Assembly: GCA_964438705.1 (NCBI GenBank)
Contig: CAYTKQ010000004.1
Location: 101,588 to 165,587, forward strand
Source: Christensenella sp964438705
GTDB lineage: Bacteria; Bacillota; Clostridia; Christensenellales; Christensenellaceae
DNA: 64,000 nt
Reading direction: 5' to 3'
Part shown: piece after piece, positions 1 to 9,127 of the stretch
Position numbering within the stretch: the first letter of the stretch is position 1
Layout: every line of letters begins with the position of its first letter
Notes under the pieces: generated by a model
Told to the model about the DNA's origin: nothing
What the model saw: the letters and a program-made list of their open reading frames with translations, nothing else
Database searches by the model: none
Translations under genes and position numbers: made by a program

Positions 1-23
1 TATACCGCAAGCACAATAAGTAA
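1..23 (+). CDS. Extreme C-terminus of an upstream gene, probably flhB (partial)
   Basis: Read in the third frame, the first bases give YRKHNK followed by TAA at 21-23. FlhB proteins commonly end in a short Tyr-containing basic tail and flhB normally precedes flhA, so this is plausibly the last six residues of flhB. Only six codons are visible, so the assignment rests on gene order rather than on sequence identity. Confidence 0.35.
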
Positions 24-58
24 AATGTTACAAAGATTTTGTGATTGAGGAGTTATAG

Positions 59-2095
59 ATGAAGGTAAAAGATGCGGCAATTGCAGGCGTCGTCCTGCTG
101 GTCGTAATGCTGATCATACTGCCGATTCCCCCGGTGATGCTGGATGTATTTCTGGTAATCAATATTTCGATGTCCCTGCTGGTCTTGCTGATGACGCTGT
201 ATGTCAGGGAGGCATTGGAATTTGCCGCGTTTCCCACGCTGCTGCTCATCATGACGCTGTTTCGTCTGGGGCTCAACATCGCGTCGACGCGGTTGATCCT
301 CGGAAACAACGGTGACGCGGGAAGCGTGATCGAGGCGTTCGGAAGCTTTGCGACGGGCGGCAACATCATCGTGGGTGTGATTATTTTTATCATCATCATT
401 ATTATTCAGTTTGTGGTCATCACAAAGGGCGCGGAGCGCGTGGCCGAGGTATCGGCCCGGTTCACCCTCGACGCGATGCCCGGTAAGCAGATGGCGATCG
501 ACGCGGATCTCAATTCCGGCCTCATCAACGAAGAGCAGGCGCGGGAACGCCGCGAAAAAATTGCGCGGGAAGCCGATTTTTACGGCGCAATGGACGGTTC
601 GAGTAAATTCGTGAAGGGCGACGCGATTGTAGGCATCCTCGTCACGGTCATCAACATCGTGGGCGGCCTTATCATGGGCATGATGTACACCGATATGGCT
701 ACGGATGAGGTATTGCAGGTGTACACCATCGCAACGATCGGCGACGGTCTTGTGAGCCAGATTCCCGCGCTGATGATTTCCACGGCGACGGGCGTGATCG
801 TGACGCGCGCGGCCTCGAAGGAAAATCTGGGACGTGATCTCGTCAACCAGCTTACCGCACAGCCGTATGTTTTCATTATCCTTGGGGTGATGCTCGTATT
901 CATCAGCCTGATTCCCGGTCTTCCCAAGGTGCCGATCTACATCATCGCGGGATTGATCCTCGTTGTGGGCATTGTGCAGCTGCGCGCGAAAAAGGTGCCC
1001 GAGCAGCCGGTGATCGAGGAGGACAAGGCGCTCGCGGCCGCCAAGGAAAAACGAAAGCCGGAAAACGTGACCTCGCTTTTGCAGGTGGAGCTCATTGGCA
1101 TCGAGCTTGGATACGGGCTGGTGCCCCTTGTGGACACGAGTCAGGGCGGAGACCTTTTGGAGCGCGTGGTGATGATCCGCAGGCAGTGCGCGATCGATCT
1201 TGGCATCATCGTGCCCGTGATCCGCATCCGTGACAACATACAGCTGAGCACGAACGAATACGTGATCAAGATAAAGGGCGTGGAGGTCGCGAAGGGCGAG
1301 GTCATGCTTGACCATGTGTTGGCACTTTCCACAAGCGACGTGAAGGGGAAGCTGCAGGGAATCGAAACGACGGAGCCAACGTTTGGGCTACCGGCGGTGT
1401 GGATCCCCGAAAGCGAGCGCGAAAAAGCGGAGCTGCTTGGCTATACGACGGTGGATGCGCCCTCCGTGATCGCGACGCATCTGACGGAGACCATCAAGCG
1501 TCACTGCTACGAGCTGCTGACGCGCCAGCAGGTGCAGACGCTCATCGACAACTTGAAAACCACACAGCCCGCGCTTGTGGATGAAACGGTGCCTAAGCTG
1601 TTTTCGCTTGGTGAGATACAGAAGGTGCTTGGGAATCTGCTGAAAGAGAATGTTCCGATACGGGATATGGGAACGATTCTTGAAACGCTTGCAGATTACG
1701 GCACGGTGGTGCGCGATCCGGAGCTTCTGACGGAATATGTCCGCAAGAGCCTGTATCGCTCGATCTCCAAGCGCTTTGTGCCGGACGACAGTGCGCGTGT
1801 GATCACGCTCGATCCGGCGCTCGAGAACCTGATCGCCGAAAAAACCAAGCAGACAGAGCAGGGGACCTATGTGGCGCTTTCGCAGGACGAGCTGCAGCGG
1901 GTGTTTAACCGGCTGAGGGAAACGATCGAGGGAATGAACCAGATGGGCATCACACCCATTGTGCTGACCTCGCCGCTTGTCAGAAGGCAGTTCAAAAACA
2001 TCACGAGCACGATGGTGCCAGACCTCACTGTGCTTTCATACAACGAGCTCGACAATAATGTGGAAGTATTCTCGGATGGGGTCATCGGGCTTTAA
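59..2095 (+). CDS. flhA: Flagellar export gate protein FlhA
   Basis: FlhA is the inner-membrane component of the flagellar type III export gate; its cytoplasmic ring docks substrates and chaperones. The 678-residue product has the usual length. Several hydrophobic segments fill residues 9-125 and roughly 188-310, and the FHIPEP family signature is seen at about residues 127-150 (R-V-A-E-V-S-A-R-F ... P-G-K-Q-M-A-I-D). A long soluble cytoplasmic region follows. The start is set by GAGGAG at 47-52, six bases before the ATG. It is followed by flhF after 27 bases, as in Bacillus and Clostridium flagellar operons. The identification is secure. Confidence 0.98.
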   Translation: MKVKDAAIAGVVLLVVMLIILPIPPVMLDVFLVINISMSLLVLLMTLYVREALEFAAFPTLLLIMTLFRLGLNIASTRLILGNNGDAGSVIEAFGSFATGGNIIVGVIIFIIIIIIQFVVITKGAERVAEVSARFTLDAMPGKQMAIDADLNSGLINEEQARERREKIAREADFYGAMDGSSKFVKGDAIVGILVTVINIVGGLIMGMMYTDMATDEVLQVYTIATIGDGLVSQIPALMISTATGVIVTRAASKENLGRDLVNQLTAQPYVFIILGVMLVFISLIPGLPKVPIYIIAGLILVVGIVQLRAKKVPEQPVIEEDKALAAAKEKRKPENVTSLLQVELIGIELGYGLVPLVDTSQGGDLLERVVMIRRQCAIDLGIIVPVIRIRDNIQLSTNEYVIKIKGVEVAKGEVMLDHVLALSTSDVKGKLQGIETTEPTFGLPAVWIPESEREKAELLGYTTVDAPSVIATHLTETIKRHCYELLTRQQVQTLIDNLKTTQPALVDETVPKLFSLGEIQKVLGNLLKENVPIRDMGTILETLADYGTVVRDPELLTEYVRKSLYRSISKRFVPDDSARVITLDPALENLIAEKTKQTEQGTYVALSQDELQRVFNRLRETIEGMNQMGITPIVLTSPLVRRQFKNITSTMVPDLTVLSYNELDNNVEVFSDGVIGL

Positions 2096-2122
2096 AGAAT
2101 CGCTGGGAAAGGGTTTGAGGAA

Positions 2123-3268
2123 ATGAAGTTAAAAACGTTTCGCGTGGCAAATATGGCGGAGGCATTGCAGCTTATTAAGGACGATATCGGCCCGGACGCC
2201 GTTATTTTGAGCAGCAAGCAGGTTCGCGCCAAAAAAGGTCTGTTTGGTCTGTTTAAGAAAAAAGAGATCGAAGTGATCGCGGGATATGACGAAGACACCC
2301 CTAAGCCCGGTTCCTTTAAGGCATCCTTTGCAAAATCGTACGCGCCCGCGCGCAGCAACGACGAGATTTTGAAAATGGCGGAGCCGCCGCGCGACGAATA
2401 CATGAAGGAAAGCATCGACGAATTGAAGGGGATGATCGCGACGCTTGCGGATCAGGTAAACAATTCATCGGCTGAGGTGCCCTTAGAAAAGCGGTATTCG
2501 CAGGAGATCATGGCGCTTTACCGCCAAATGACGCAAAACGATGTGGATGAGGATACGGCAAACGAGATTTGTGGGAGAATACAGGAAGTTTGCAGCCTGA
2601 AGAGCCTTGACGCAAGGGAGACGGCGGAAAGCATGATGCTCGATATCATCGGCGCGCCGCACTTGATCGAGTCGACCAAGTATAAACAAAAGGTCGTGAT
2701 GCTCATCGGGCCGACGGGCGTTGGCAAGACGACGACCCTCATCAAGCTCGCCTACATGCTGATTTATAAAAAGAAGCTCAACATCGGCATCATCAATGCA
2801 GATTCGTTTCGCGTCGCGGCGCAGGAGCACTTGAAGGCCTACTGTGAGATATTGAAAACTGATATGATCACCATTTATAAGCCCGAGGAGGTCAGCGACG
2901 CGCTGGCGGCGTTCAAGGACAAGGACATTGTATTGATCGATACGGCGGGTAAGGTTTCGGACGACGAAGAATATCGCATGGACATTGCAAAGCTGTGCGC
3001 GCTTGGCAAGATCAGCGATATCTACGTGACGCTCGGCGCTTCCACGGCGGAGCGCGTACTGAAGAAGACCATAGAAAATTATCGTTTTTTGAAAAAATAT
3101 TCGGTTATTATTACAAAAGCAGACGAGATTTCCACAAAGGGCATGATGCTGTCCGTCGCCGGGTTCAGCGGGATGCCGCTTTCCTACATTGCGGCGGGGC
3201 AAAACGTGCCGGATGACATCGGCGTGGTTTCGCCCGGGGAAATCGTAAAGGCGATATTGGAGAACTGA
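2123..3268 (+). CDS. flhF: Flagellar SRP-family GTPase FlhF
   Basis: FlhF is a signal-recognition-particle-type GTPase that sets flagellar position and number with FlhG. The 381-residue product begins MKLKTFRVANMAEAL, typical of the FlhF B domain. It has a P-loop GPTGVGKTTT at about residues 196-205 and a DTAG switch motif near 273-276. These belong to the NG GTPase domain shared with Ffh and FtsY. It sits between flhA and flhG, with only one base between its stop codon and the flhG start, so translation is probably coupled. Confidence 0.97.
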   Translation: MKLKTFRVANMAEALQLIKDDIGPDAVILSSKQVRAKKGLFGLFKKKEIEVIAGYDEDTPKPGSFKASFAKSYAPARSNDEILKMAEPPRDEYMKESIDELKGMIATLADQVNNSSAEVPLEKRYSQEIMALYRQMTQNDVDEDTANEICGRIQEVCSLKSLDARETAESMMLDIIGAPHLIESTKYKQKVVMLIGPTGVGKTTTLIKLAYMLIYKKKLNIGIINADSFRVAAQEHLKAYCEILKTDMITIYKPEEVSDALAAFKDKDIVLIDTAGKVSDDEEYRMDIAKLCALGKISDIYVTLGASTAERVLKKTIENYRFLKKYSVIITKADEISTKGMMLSVAGFSGMPLSYIAAGQNVPDDIGVVSPGEIVKAILEN

Positions 3269-3269
3269 G

Positions 3270-4175
3270 ATGACAAATCAGGCAGAACAGCTGCGCGAAC
3301 GGGTGCAGGCTGCGCTTGCGGGCGCGGCCAAACAACAGGAAGCGGGAAATAACAGCGGCAGAGCGTACACATTCTGCGTGACGAGCGGCAAGGGCGGCGT
3401 TGGGAAGACGTCCTTTTCAGTCAATTTTGCATTGGCCCTCGCAAAGTGCAAAAAAAAGGTACTTGTGATCGACGGGGATTTTGGCTTTTCGAACGTCAAC
3501 ATCCTGCTTGGAAAGAATGCGGCTTACACGCTGGAGCATGTGGTTCGCAAGGAAAAAAAGCTCGCGGAGGTAATGGAGGAGTGCTACCCGAACGTATGGT
3601 ATATTTCCGGCGGGTCGGGCGTCAATGAGCTTATTCGGCTCCAGGACGATCAGATGGAAGAGATTGTCGAGCAAATGATGGTATTAGAACAGCAGATGGA
3701 TTTCATCATCTTCGACACAGGGGCGGGCATCAACAACAACATCATCAAGATGATCGACGCGAGCGATCAGACGATTCTGGTCATGAACCCTGAACCGACC
3801 TCGATCTTAGACAGCTTCGTGGTTTTAAAAACCGTGGCGGAGCTGCCCGAGAGGCCCGTGATCAGCGCACTGATTAACAAGGTGACGTCCGAGCAGGAAG
3901 CGCACGCCACCTATCAGAATTTTTCAAACGTTGTGCACAAGCATTTGGCGTACGACATCGAGCTGTTGGGCTATATTACGCGGGACAACCGCATCGAACA
4001 GTCGATTTCTTCCATGGTGCCGTATTTGATTCAGTATCCTTCGAGTCTTGCGGCGTCGCAGTTTCAGCGGATCGCGAATGCGATCACAAAGACACAGACA
4101 AAAGAAAAAGCAAGGGGCTTGAGAAGCTTTCTGAAGCGCTTGATGAAGGGAGGAACAAAACCGCATGGTGACTGA
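3270..4175 (+). CDS. flhG: Flagellar number regulator FlhG (MinD-like ATPase)
   Basis: FlhG (YlxH) is a MinD/ParA-family ATPase that stimulates the FlhF GTPase and limits flagellar number. The 301-residue product has a deviant Walker A motif KGGVGKTS at residues 41-48 and a Walker B-region DTGAG at 149-153. About 30 residues before the ATPase core form a polar, Gln-rich helix, matching the FlhF-activating N-terminal region known in the family. The gene overlaps the next one by 11 bases, which suggests translational coupling to the PilZ protein. Confidence 0.96.
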   Translation: MTNQAEQLRERVQAALAGAAKQQEAGNNSGRAYTFCVTSGKGGVGKTSFSVNFALALAKCKKKVLVIDGDFGFSNVNILLGKNAAYTLEHVVRKEKKLAEVMEECYPNVWYISGGSGVNELIRLQDDQMEEIVEQMMVLEQQMDFIIFDTGAGINNNIIKMIDASDQTILVMNPEPTSILDSFVVLKTVAELPERPVISALINKVTSEQEAHATYQNFSNVVHKHLAYDIELLGYITRDNRIEQSISSMVPYLIQYPSSLAASQFQRIANAITKTQTKEKARGLRSFLKRLMKGGTKPHGD

Positions 4176-4839
4176 ATATGAGCAGCCAAACGCCATGTTT
4201 CGGGAAGGTGGAAGCCTGCGCATCATAGATGCGGGGAAGGAACCGATCTATGCCGGAATCGAGCGTACGGGCGTGCGCTTTTTGTGGATAGAGGATATTG
4301 AAGAGGAAGCAATGCGTGCCGATATGCACGGAAAAATATTGATTGCGCATTACGGGGACGGGAGCGACAATTATGTCTTTCAGGTCAGAATCATTGGAAA
4401 CGAGGAGTTCAACGGGGAAAGCCTGACCAAGCTTTTTTTGATCACAAGCCCCACGGCCGACGATCAGCGGCAGGCATTTCGGTTTCGGCAGTTGTTTGAC
4501 ATCGAGGTCTTGCGGCTGGATTCGCATGTAAACGAGAATGGTGAAAAGGATTGGATCAAATGCCAGGGCATCGATCTTTCGGATACGGGAGTCGGTTTTG
4601 CCGGGAAAAATTCGTTCCACTACGGAGAACGCCTGCAATGCAGGTTTACCTTAAACGATGTGCAGTATGTCACGAATGTCAAGGTGGTGCGCATCTTCGA
4701 TCAGGCAGGAGATGAAAAGCACCGTTTATACCGTATCGGAGCGCAGTTTGTGAACTTAAATGAGCATATCCAGAAAAGGATACGGCGGTATATTTACAAT
4801 CAGCAGGTCTCAAAACGGAAGTTTAAAAAGGAAAAATGA
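4165..4839 (+). CDS. PilZ-domain c-di-GMP receptor, YcgR-like flagellar brake
   Basis: The 224-residue product looks like a two-domain YcgR/DgrA-type protein: an N-terminal PilZN-like beta domain (about 1-95) and a C-terminal PilZ domain (about 98-215). Both c-di-GMP binding motifs are visible: RxxxR at residues 102-106 (R-Q-A-F-R) and DxSxxG at 137-142 (D-L-S-D-T-G). Proteins of this family bind c-di-GMP and slow the flagellar motor. Its place between flhG and the flagellar sigma factor supports a motility role. The protein ends in a very basic tail. The motor target is inferred, not seen. Confidence 0.9.
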   Translation: MVTEYEQPNAMFREGGSLRIIDAGKEPIYAGIERTGVRFLWIEDIEEEAMRADMHGKILIAHYGDGSDNYVFQVRIIGNEEFNGESLTKLFLITSPTADDQRQAFRFRQLFDIEVLRLDSHVNENGEKDWIKCQGIDLSDTGVGFAGKNSFHYGERLQCRFTLNDVQYVTNVKVVRIFDQAGDEKHRLYRIGAQFVNLNEHIQKRIRRYIYNQQVSKRKFKKEK

Positions 4840-4882
4840 GCTGACGCGCCGCGCGTGCGCATTGGTCCGAAGGAGACAATCG

Positions 4883-5692
4883 GTGGATAATAAAGAGCGG
4901 GATATGGAAGCCCAAAAGCTATGGAAGAGCTACCATGACGATCCGACGGTGGAGAACAACAACCAGTTGATCGAACACTACCTTTATTTGGTGAAGCCAA
5001 TTGTGATGAGGATGTCGCCGCTTTATAAAGCGACATTTCGGGATTATGACGATCTCGTGAGCAATGGCGTTTTGGGGCTGATGGACGCGATCGGCAAATA
5101 TGACCCGGAGCGCAACGTGAAATTTGAGACCTATGCGCAGCGGCGTATACGCGGAGCGATCCTCGACTATATGCGTCAGCAGGACTGGATTCCCATCAAT
5201 ATGCGCAAGGAGATCAAGGACGCGAAGCAGGCTTATGAGGCGCTGAGCGCAAAGCTGCAAAGAGCGCCGGAATATGAGGAGCTCGCAGAGCACATGGGCT
5301 TGTCTGCGGACAAGGTGCGAAAAATTTTTCTGAATGATTATCAGTATAGTCTGATTCACTTCGAAGATGTCGTCGGCGGGGTTGCGTACCACTCTGAAAT
5401 GGATATGCCCAAAGGCGTGAATATGATCCGGGACAATGACGAGAGCAGGATGCCGGAAAAGAACCTTCTGGAAACCGAGGCAAAGGAGGTGCTCGTCAGC
5501 CTTCTGGAGAGCTTGCCGAGGGACGAGCGGCTGGTGCTGGATTTGTATTACAGAAAAGAACTGAAATTGAGAGAAATTGCCGATATCATGAATCTGACGG
5601 AATCGAGGATTTCGCAAATTCACAAGCAGGCGATCAATAAAATCACCAAAAAATATCTGGAAGAATACGAAAATCTGTGCGGACAATTGTAG
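4883..5692 (+). CDS. fliA: Flagellar sigma factor sigma-28 (FliA/SigD/WhiG family)
   Basis: This sigma-70-family factor directs late flagellar and chemotaxis promoters. I chose the GTG at 4883 because AAGGAG at 4870-4875 lies seven bases upstream; this gives 269 residues, close to FliA/SigD length. Region 2 (about residues 30-105) includes the FETYAQRRIRGAILDYMR stretch diagnostic of FliA/WhiG. Region 4 (about 205-255) has a helix-turn-helix ending in SRISQIHKQA. The anti-sigma gene flgM lies 5 kb downstream, and sigma-28-type promoters were found at 8294 and 15720, consistent with autocontrol of this locus. Confidence 0.96.
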   Translation: MDNKERDMEAQKLWKSYHDDPTVENNNQLIEHYLYLVKPIVMRMSPLYKATFRDYDDLVSNGVLGLMDAIGKYDPERNVKFETYAQRRIRGAILDYMRQQDWIPINMRKEIKDAKQAYEALSAKLQRAPEYEELAEHMGLSADKVRKIFLNDYQYSLIHFEDVVGGVAYHSEMDMPKGVNMIRDNDESRMPEKNLLETEAKEVLVSLLESLPRDERLVLDLYYRKELKLREIADIMNLTESRISQIHKQAINKITKKYLEEYENLCGQL

Positions 5693-5763
5693 GGTGGGGC
5701 GATCAAGACGCGGCTGACGCATGACAGAGCCCGGACATATGGCGCGAGGAAGGGGATAAGCAG

Positions 5764-7368
5764 ATGGAATGGAATGAGATATACTGCTTGCATTACCGCG
5801 AGGACGGCGTTTATCTGGAAATACTGCCCGGGGCGGCAGCAAGGCAGGATATCGACCGTGTCGCGTTGATTCAGCAGATCAAGCGCAAGAAGATCGTCGG
5901 GATGGAGCTGGAGCGCGTGAGCCTAATGCTTTCGGCGCTCGAGGCGCAGGAGGCAAAGATTGCGGGACCTCAGGAGGAGGTCATGCTGGACGAGGAAGCG
6001 CTGCTCGAGGTGGCGCCCGGTAATTTACAGGCGTTTGTTACGCTTGTTCCGGGGGAGGAAGGCGGCGCGCCGCTTACGGCGGAAAAGGTAGAGGAATTCC
6101 TGGCGGAACGCAAAGTGGTCTACGGGATAGATCGGGAAAAAATTGCCCGGCTCGTTGAGGAACGGGCATTTGGACGCAAAGAGCTGGTTGCCGAGGGCAC
6201 GTCCCCGCAGGACGGAGAGGACGGAAGCGTCACCTATTATTTTTCCAGAACGGATTCCGTGGAAAACGCGCTGGACGAAAACGGCAAGATCGACTTCCGC
6301 AGGGTATCCACATTTGAAAAGATCAACGAAGGGCAGGTGCTCGTCAAGAGGGTGTTTGCCACCGCAGGCGTTGACGGATCGGATGTATTTGGAAAAAGGC
6401 TTGCGGCACAGCGCGGAAAGGAAGCATCGTTTCCGGGTGCGGGCAAGAACGTCGGCATTTCTGAGGACAGAACGGAGCTGATTGCAAAGATCGGCGGCAA
6501 GGTCTCGATGTCGATGGGCAAGGTGACGGTGCTGCCCAACGTGACGGTGCCCGGCGATGTGGATATGTCGGTGGGCAATGTTGAATTCGAGGGTGACGTC
6601 GTCATCAAGGGAAATGTGAATCAGGGATTCACCGTCCGGTGTACGGGAAATCTTCACATCTGCGGATCGGTGGAGGCGGCCTTTTTGTACAGCGGCGGCG
6701 ACATCACGGTGGAAGCGGGCATCAAGGGCGCGGACCGGGGCACGGTGGAAGCAGGCAAGGATGTTTATGCGCTGTTTATGGAACGCGTGGAGGTCTCCGC
6801 CGGGGGAAACATCATTACAGGCGCACTTGTGGGATGCAACGTACTGTGCGAAGGCTATGTGAATGTGACGGCGGATAAGGGTCGGCTGATCGGCGGAAAG
6901 GTGAGCGCCGGAAAATACATCGTCGCCAAGACCATCGGTTCGGATGCGGGCATCCCGACCAAGCTTTATATCGGCGCGCTGCCCAAAAAGAAGCAGCGGT
7001 ATACGGAACTCGAAAAGGAAATACACAGTATTACGGGAAACATTTCCCGGCTGGGGCTTGCCATCAAAAGCCAGAGCGCGACGGGAAAAGCAAAGCTCGA
7101 CCTGGTGGTGGCGCTTTCCAAGCTGCAAAAGGAAAAGGAACAGATGGAGGAGGAGCGCGCGGGGATCGAGCTGCTTCTGACGGGCGCGAAGGACGGAAAC
7201 ATCCACGCGCTGGATAAGATACTCAAGGGCGTGAAGCTGGCGTTTGGGTTCGATTCGTTCACCGTCCCTTACGACAACGGCTACGTGACATATTACAAGG
7301 AAAAGAAGGAAATCCTGTCTATGGCTTGTCAGTATCATGAGGAAAGGCAGGATGCCAAGCGGGTGTAA
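5764..7368 (+). CDS. FapA/DUF342 family protein
   Basis: The 534-residue product belongs to the FapA (flagellar assembly protein A, DUF342) family: an N-terminal alpha/beta region, a long right-handed beta-helix-like stretch rich in G-V/I-D/N patterns (about residues 180-400), and a coiled-coil C-terminal part (about 415-480). FapA in Vibrio vulnificus was linked to flagellation and glucose-responsive polar localisation; the biochemical role is unknown. It follows fliA, the usual position in clostridial flagellar operons. A second paralog lies at 15794. The start is supported by AAGGGGAT shortly upstream. Confidence 0.88.
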   Translation: MEWNEIYCLHYREDGVYLEILPGAAARQDIDRVALIQQIKRKKIVGMELERVSLMLSALEAQEAKIAGPQEEVMLDEEALLEVAPGNLQAFVTLVPGEEGGAPLTAEKVEEFLAERKVVYGIDREKIARLVEERAFGRKELVAEGTSPQDGEDGSVTYYFSRTDSVENALDENGKIDFRRVSTFEKINEGQVLVKRVFATAGVDGSDVFGKRLAAQRGKEASFPGAGKNVGISEDRTELIAKIGGKVSMSMGKVTVLPNVTVPGDVDMSVGNVEFEGDVVIKGNVNQGFTVRCTGNLHICGSVEAAFLYSGGDITVEAGIKGADRGTVEAGKDVYALFMERVEVSAGGNIITGALVGCNVLCEGYVNVTADKGRLIGGKVSAGKYIVAKTIGSDAGIPTKLYIGALPKKKQRYTELEKEIHSITGNISRLGLAIKSQSATGKAKLDLVVALSKLQKEKEQMEEERAGIELLLTGAKDGNIHALDKILKGVKLAFGFDSFTVPYDNGYVTYYKEKKEILSMACQYHEERQDAKRV

Positions 7369-7428
7369 ACGAGGGAAAGGGGGAGCCGCAAGCAAAGCCT
7401 TTGGGCACGCTTGTTGCGAAAAGTTGTT

Positions 7429-7758
7429 ATGATACGCGGAATAGACAGTCAGATCATGATCAACAAATCGATCGACTACGCAAAGCAGATGGCCGACCAG
7501 ATCAACAACGTGCAGCAGAGTAAGGATTTTGTTTCGGAAATGGAAAAGGCGCGGATCAAGCGTGAGGATGAATCCGTACTGCGCACCGAAGAAACGCTGG
7601 AGGAACGAGTGCGCCGAGAAAAGGATCACAAGGAAGGCGCGCACCACGAGGAGCGTTTTGCGGACCGCGAAGGCAAGCAGGACACCTTGAGCGAAGAGGA
7701 CGTTTTGGCGGAGGAAAAAGCAGAGGGGCTGGGCGTTTCGGTCGACATCAATATCTGA
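7429..7758 (+). CDS. Small charged protein of flagellar operon, unknown function
   Basis: A 109-residue, strongly charged and probably helical protein beginning MIRGIDSQIMINKSID. It has no membrane segment or Cys motif. Most of its length is Glu/Arg/Lys-rich, compatible with a long single helix or coiled coil. A similar small gene beginning M-I-R commonly follows FapA in clostridial flagellar operons, but I know of no assigned function. A TTG at 7411 would add six residues; neither start has a clear Shine-Dalgarno site, so the exact N-terminus is uncertain. Confidence 0.6.
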   Translation: MIRGIDSQIMINKSIDYAKQMADQINNVQQSKDFVSEMEKARIKREDESVLRTEETLEERVRREKDHKEGAHHEERFADREGKQDTLSEEDVLAEEKAEGLGVSVDINI

Positions 7759-7773
7759 AAGTGGAGCTTGAAA

Positions 7774-8277
7774 ATGGGAATTGAATATTACTTATTTGCG
7801 TTGTTTGTGTTTGCGCTGGTCTTGATCGTGTTGTTTCTTGTGTTCAAAGCGCGCAAGCAAAAGGACGCGTTTTCCGAGGTGGATTATGAAGCCAAGGTGC
7901 AAAAGCTGATGGGCATTTACTTCGAGGCGGAGGACATGATGAATTCCATGAAGGAATACGCGGCCCATGTGAATGAGACCATCGACCTTCAATTGAAGCG
8001 CCTCGAGGCGGAGGAAAAGAGGATCGAAGCGTTGAACAGGCATTTTTTGCTGGAGCAGCAGCCACAGGTTGCCGTGCGCAAGACGCCGCCTGAAGAAATG
8101 CATGCGGAAAAAAGCGCAAAGGCCGCCGCGCCGCTAAAAAAGAGGACAATCGGTGGCTGGAGAAGCGAAGCGCTGAAGCTGTTTGAAATGGGGAAAACGG
8201 AAGATGAGATCGCCGAAGCGCTGTCCGTATCCAAGGGCGAGGTGCGGTTTGTATTAAAACTGCATACAAATACATAA
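7774..8277 (+). CDS. DUF6115-like membrane-anchored coiled-coil protein of flagellar operon
   Basis: The 167-residue product has one N-terminal membrane helix (about residues 5-25), a Glu/Lys-rich coiled-coil region (about 35-95), a Pro/Ala linker and a C-terminal helix-turn-helix-like module with the ALSVSKGEVRFVL pattern. This resembles the DUF6115 module found in clostridial flagellar operons, whose function is unknown. GTGGAG at 7761-7766 favours the ATG at 7774 over the TTG at 7768. It is the last gene before the sigma-28-type promoter at 8294. Confidence 0.65.
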   Translation: MGIEYYLFALFVFALVLIVLFLVFKARKQKDAFSEVDYEAKVQKLMGIYFEAEDMMNSMKEYAAHVNETIDLQLKRLEAEEKRIEALNRHFLLEQQPQVAVRKTPPEEMHAEKSAKAAAPLKKRTIGGWRSEALKLFEMGKTEDEIAEALSVSKGEVRFVLKLHTNT

Positions 8278-8293
8278 ATTATTGAGGAAATCC

Positions 8294-8321
8294 TAAAGTT
8301 ATCAATCGCTTTTTTCGATAT
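8294..8321 (+). promoter_or_regulatory. Predicted sigma-28 (FliA/SigD-type) promoter for the late flagellar operon
   Basis: TAAA at 8294-8297 is followed after 16 bases by TTCGATAT at 8314-8321. The sigma-D/sigma-28 consensus is TAAA-N14-16-GCCGATAT, so the match is 4/4 and 6/8 with allowed spacing. It lies 33 bases upstream of the first rod/hook-basal-body gene, and fliA itself is encoded just upstream. Confidence 0.65.
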
Positions 8322-8353
8322 AAATTATAGAACGGGATTTTTAGGAGGCAACT

Positions 8354-9112
8354 ATGCTGAGAAGTTTTTATATCGCGGGAACGGGAATGCTGACGCAGCG
8401 TTCCAAAATGGATGTGATCATCAACAACATCACAAACAGCGATACGAACGGCTATAAAAAGGATCAAGTTATTTCGCAGTCTTTTCAGGACATGCTGCTC
8501 AGCCGTCTTGACGACCCGTCCATCCTGAGCCGTACCCCTTATGTGGGGCCGCAAAATACCGGGATCTACGTGGACGAGCTTGTGACAGACTTCACCCAAG
8601 GGCCGATGGAACAGACCGATCAGCGTACAGACATTGCCATATCCGGTGATGGTTTTTTTTCCGTACAGACACCGAACGGCGTCCGTTACACCAGAAGCGG
8701 TGATTTTCAGGTGGACGCAAACGGAACGCTGCTCACACAGGAAGGGTATTACGTTCTGGGGCAAAACGGCGGTATGATCAACGTGGGAACGGGAGACTTT
8801 ACCGTCAAAAGCGACGGCACGATTTTTGTGAACAATCAGCAGGTCAATCAGCTGCGTATCGTTCAGTTTGCGGACAATGGCGTCCTGCGCAAGCAGGGGA
8901 GCAATCTGTATTACGCATACAACGCAGAGCAGCCGCAGGTGATGGCGAACCCGACCCTCGCGCAGGGTATGCTGGAGGGTTCCAATATGGAGATTGGGCG
9001 CGAAATGGCGGACATGCTGATGACGAATCGCGTATATGACAGCAACCAGCGGATTTTGAAAATGGTGGATGAATCGCTTTCCAAGACGGTAAACGACATC
9101 GGCAGATTTTAA
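8354..9112 (+). CDS. Flagellar hook-basal body (rod) protein, FlgF/FlhO-like
   Basis: The 252-residue product is a FlgE/FlgF/FlgG-family axial protein. It has the N-terminal helix that forms the rod coiled coil, with the family motif NNITNSDTNGYK at about residues 27-38, and the matching C-terminal helix (about 215-250). Such proteins assemble outside the membrane into the rod and are exported through the FlhA gate without a cleaved signal. It and the next gene match the paired flhO/flhP genes of Bacillus; which one corresponds to FlgF and which to FlgG cannot be decided by eye. AGGAGG lies eight bases upstream of the ATG. Confidence 0.88.
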   Translation: MLRSFYIAGTGMLTQRSKMDVIINNITNSDTNGYKKDQVISQSFQDMLLSRLDDPSILSRTPYVGPQNTGIYVDELVTDFTQGPMEQTDQRTDIAISGDGFFSVQTPNGVRYTRSGDFQVDANGTLLTQEGYYVLGQNGGMINVGTGDFTVKSDGTIFVNNQQVNQLRIVQFADNGVLRKQGSNLYYAYNAEQPQVMANPTLAQGMLEGSNMEIGREMADMLMTNRVYDSNQRILKMVDESLSKTVNDIGRF

Positions 9113-9127
9113 GGAGTAACGGGAATT

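Noticed and set aside
53..1315. A 420-codon minus-strand frame within flhA
   Set aside because: It is antisense to the well-supported flhA gene, His/Asp-rich, and has no domain pattern.
5579..5586. GCCGATAT inside fliA
   Set aside because: No TAAA-like element 14-16 bases upstream and it lies in coding sequence.
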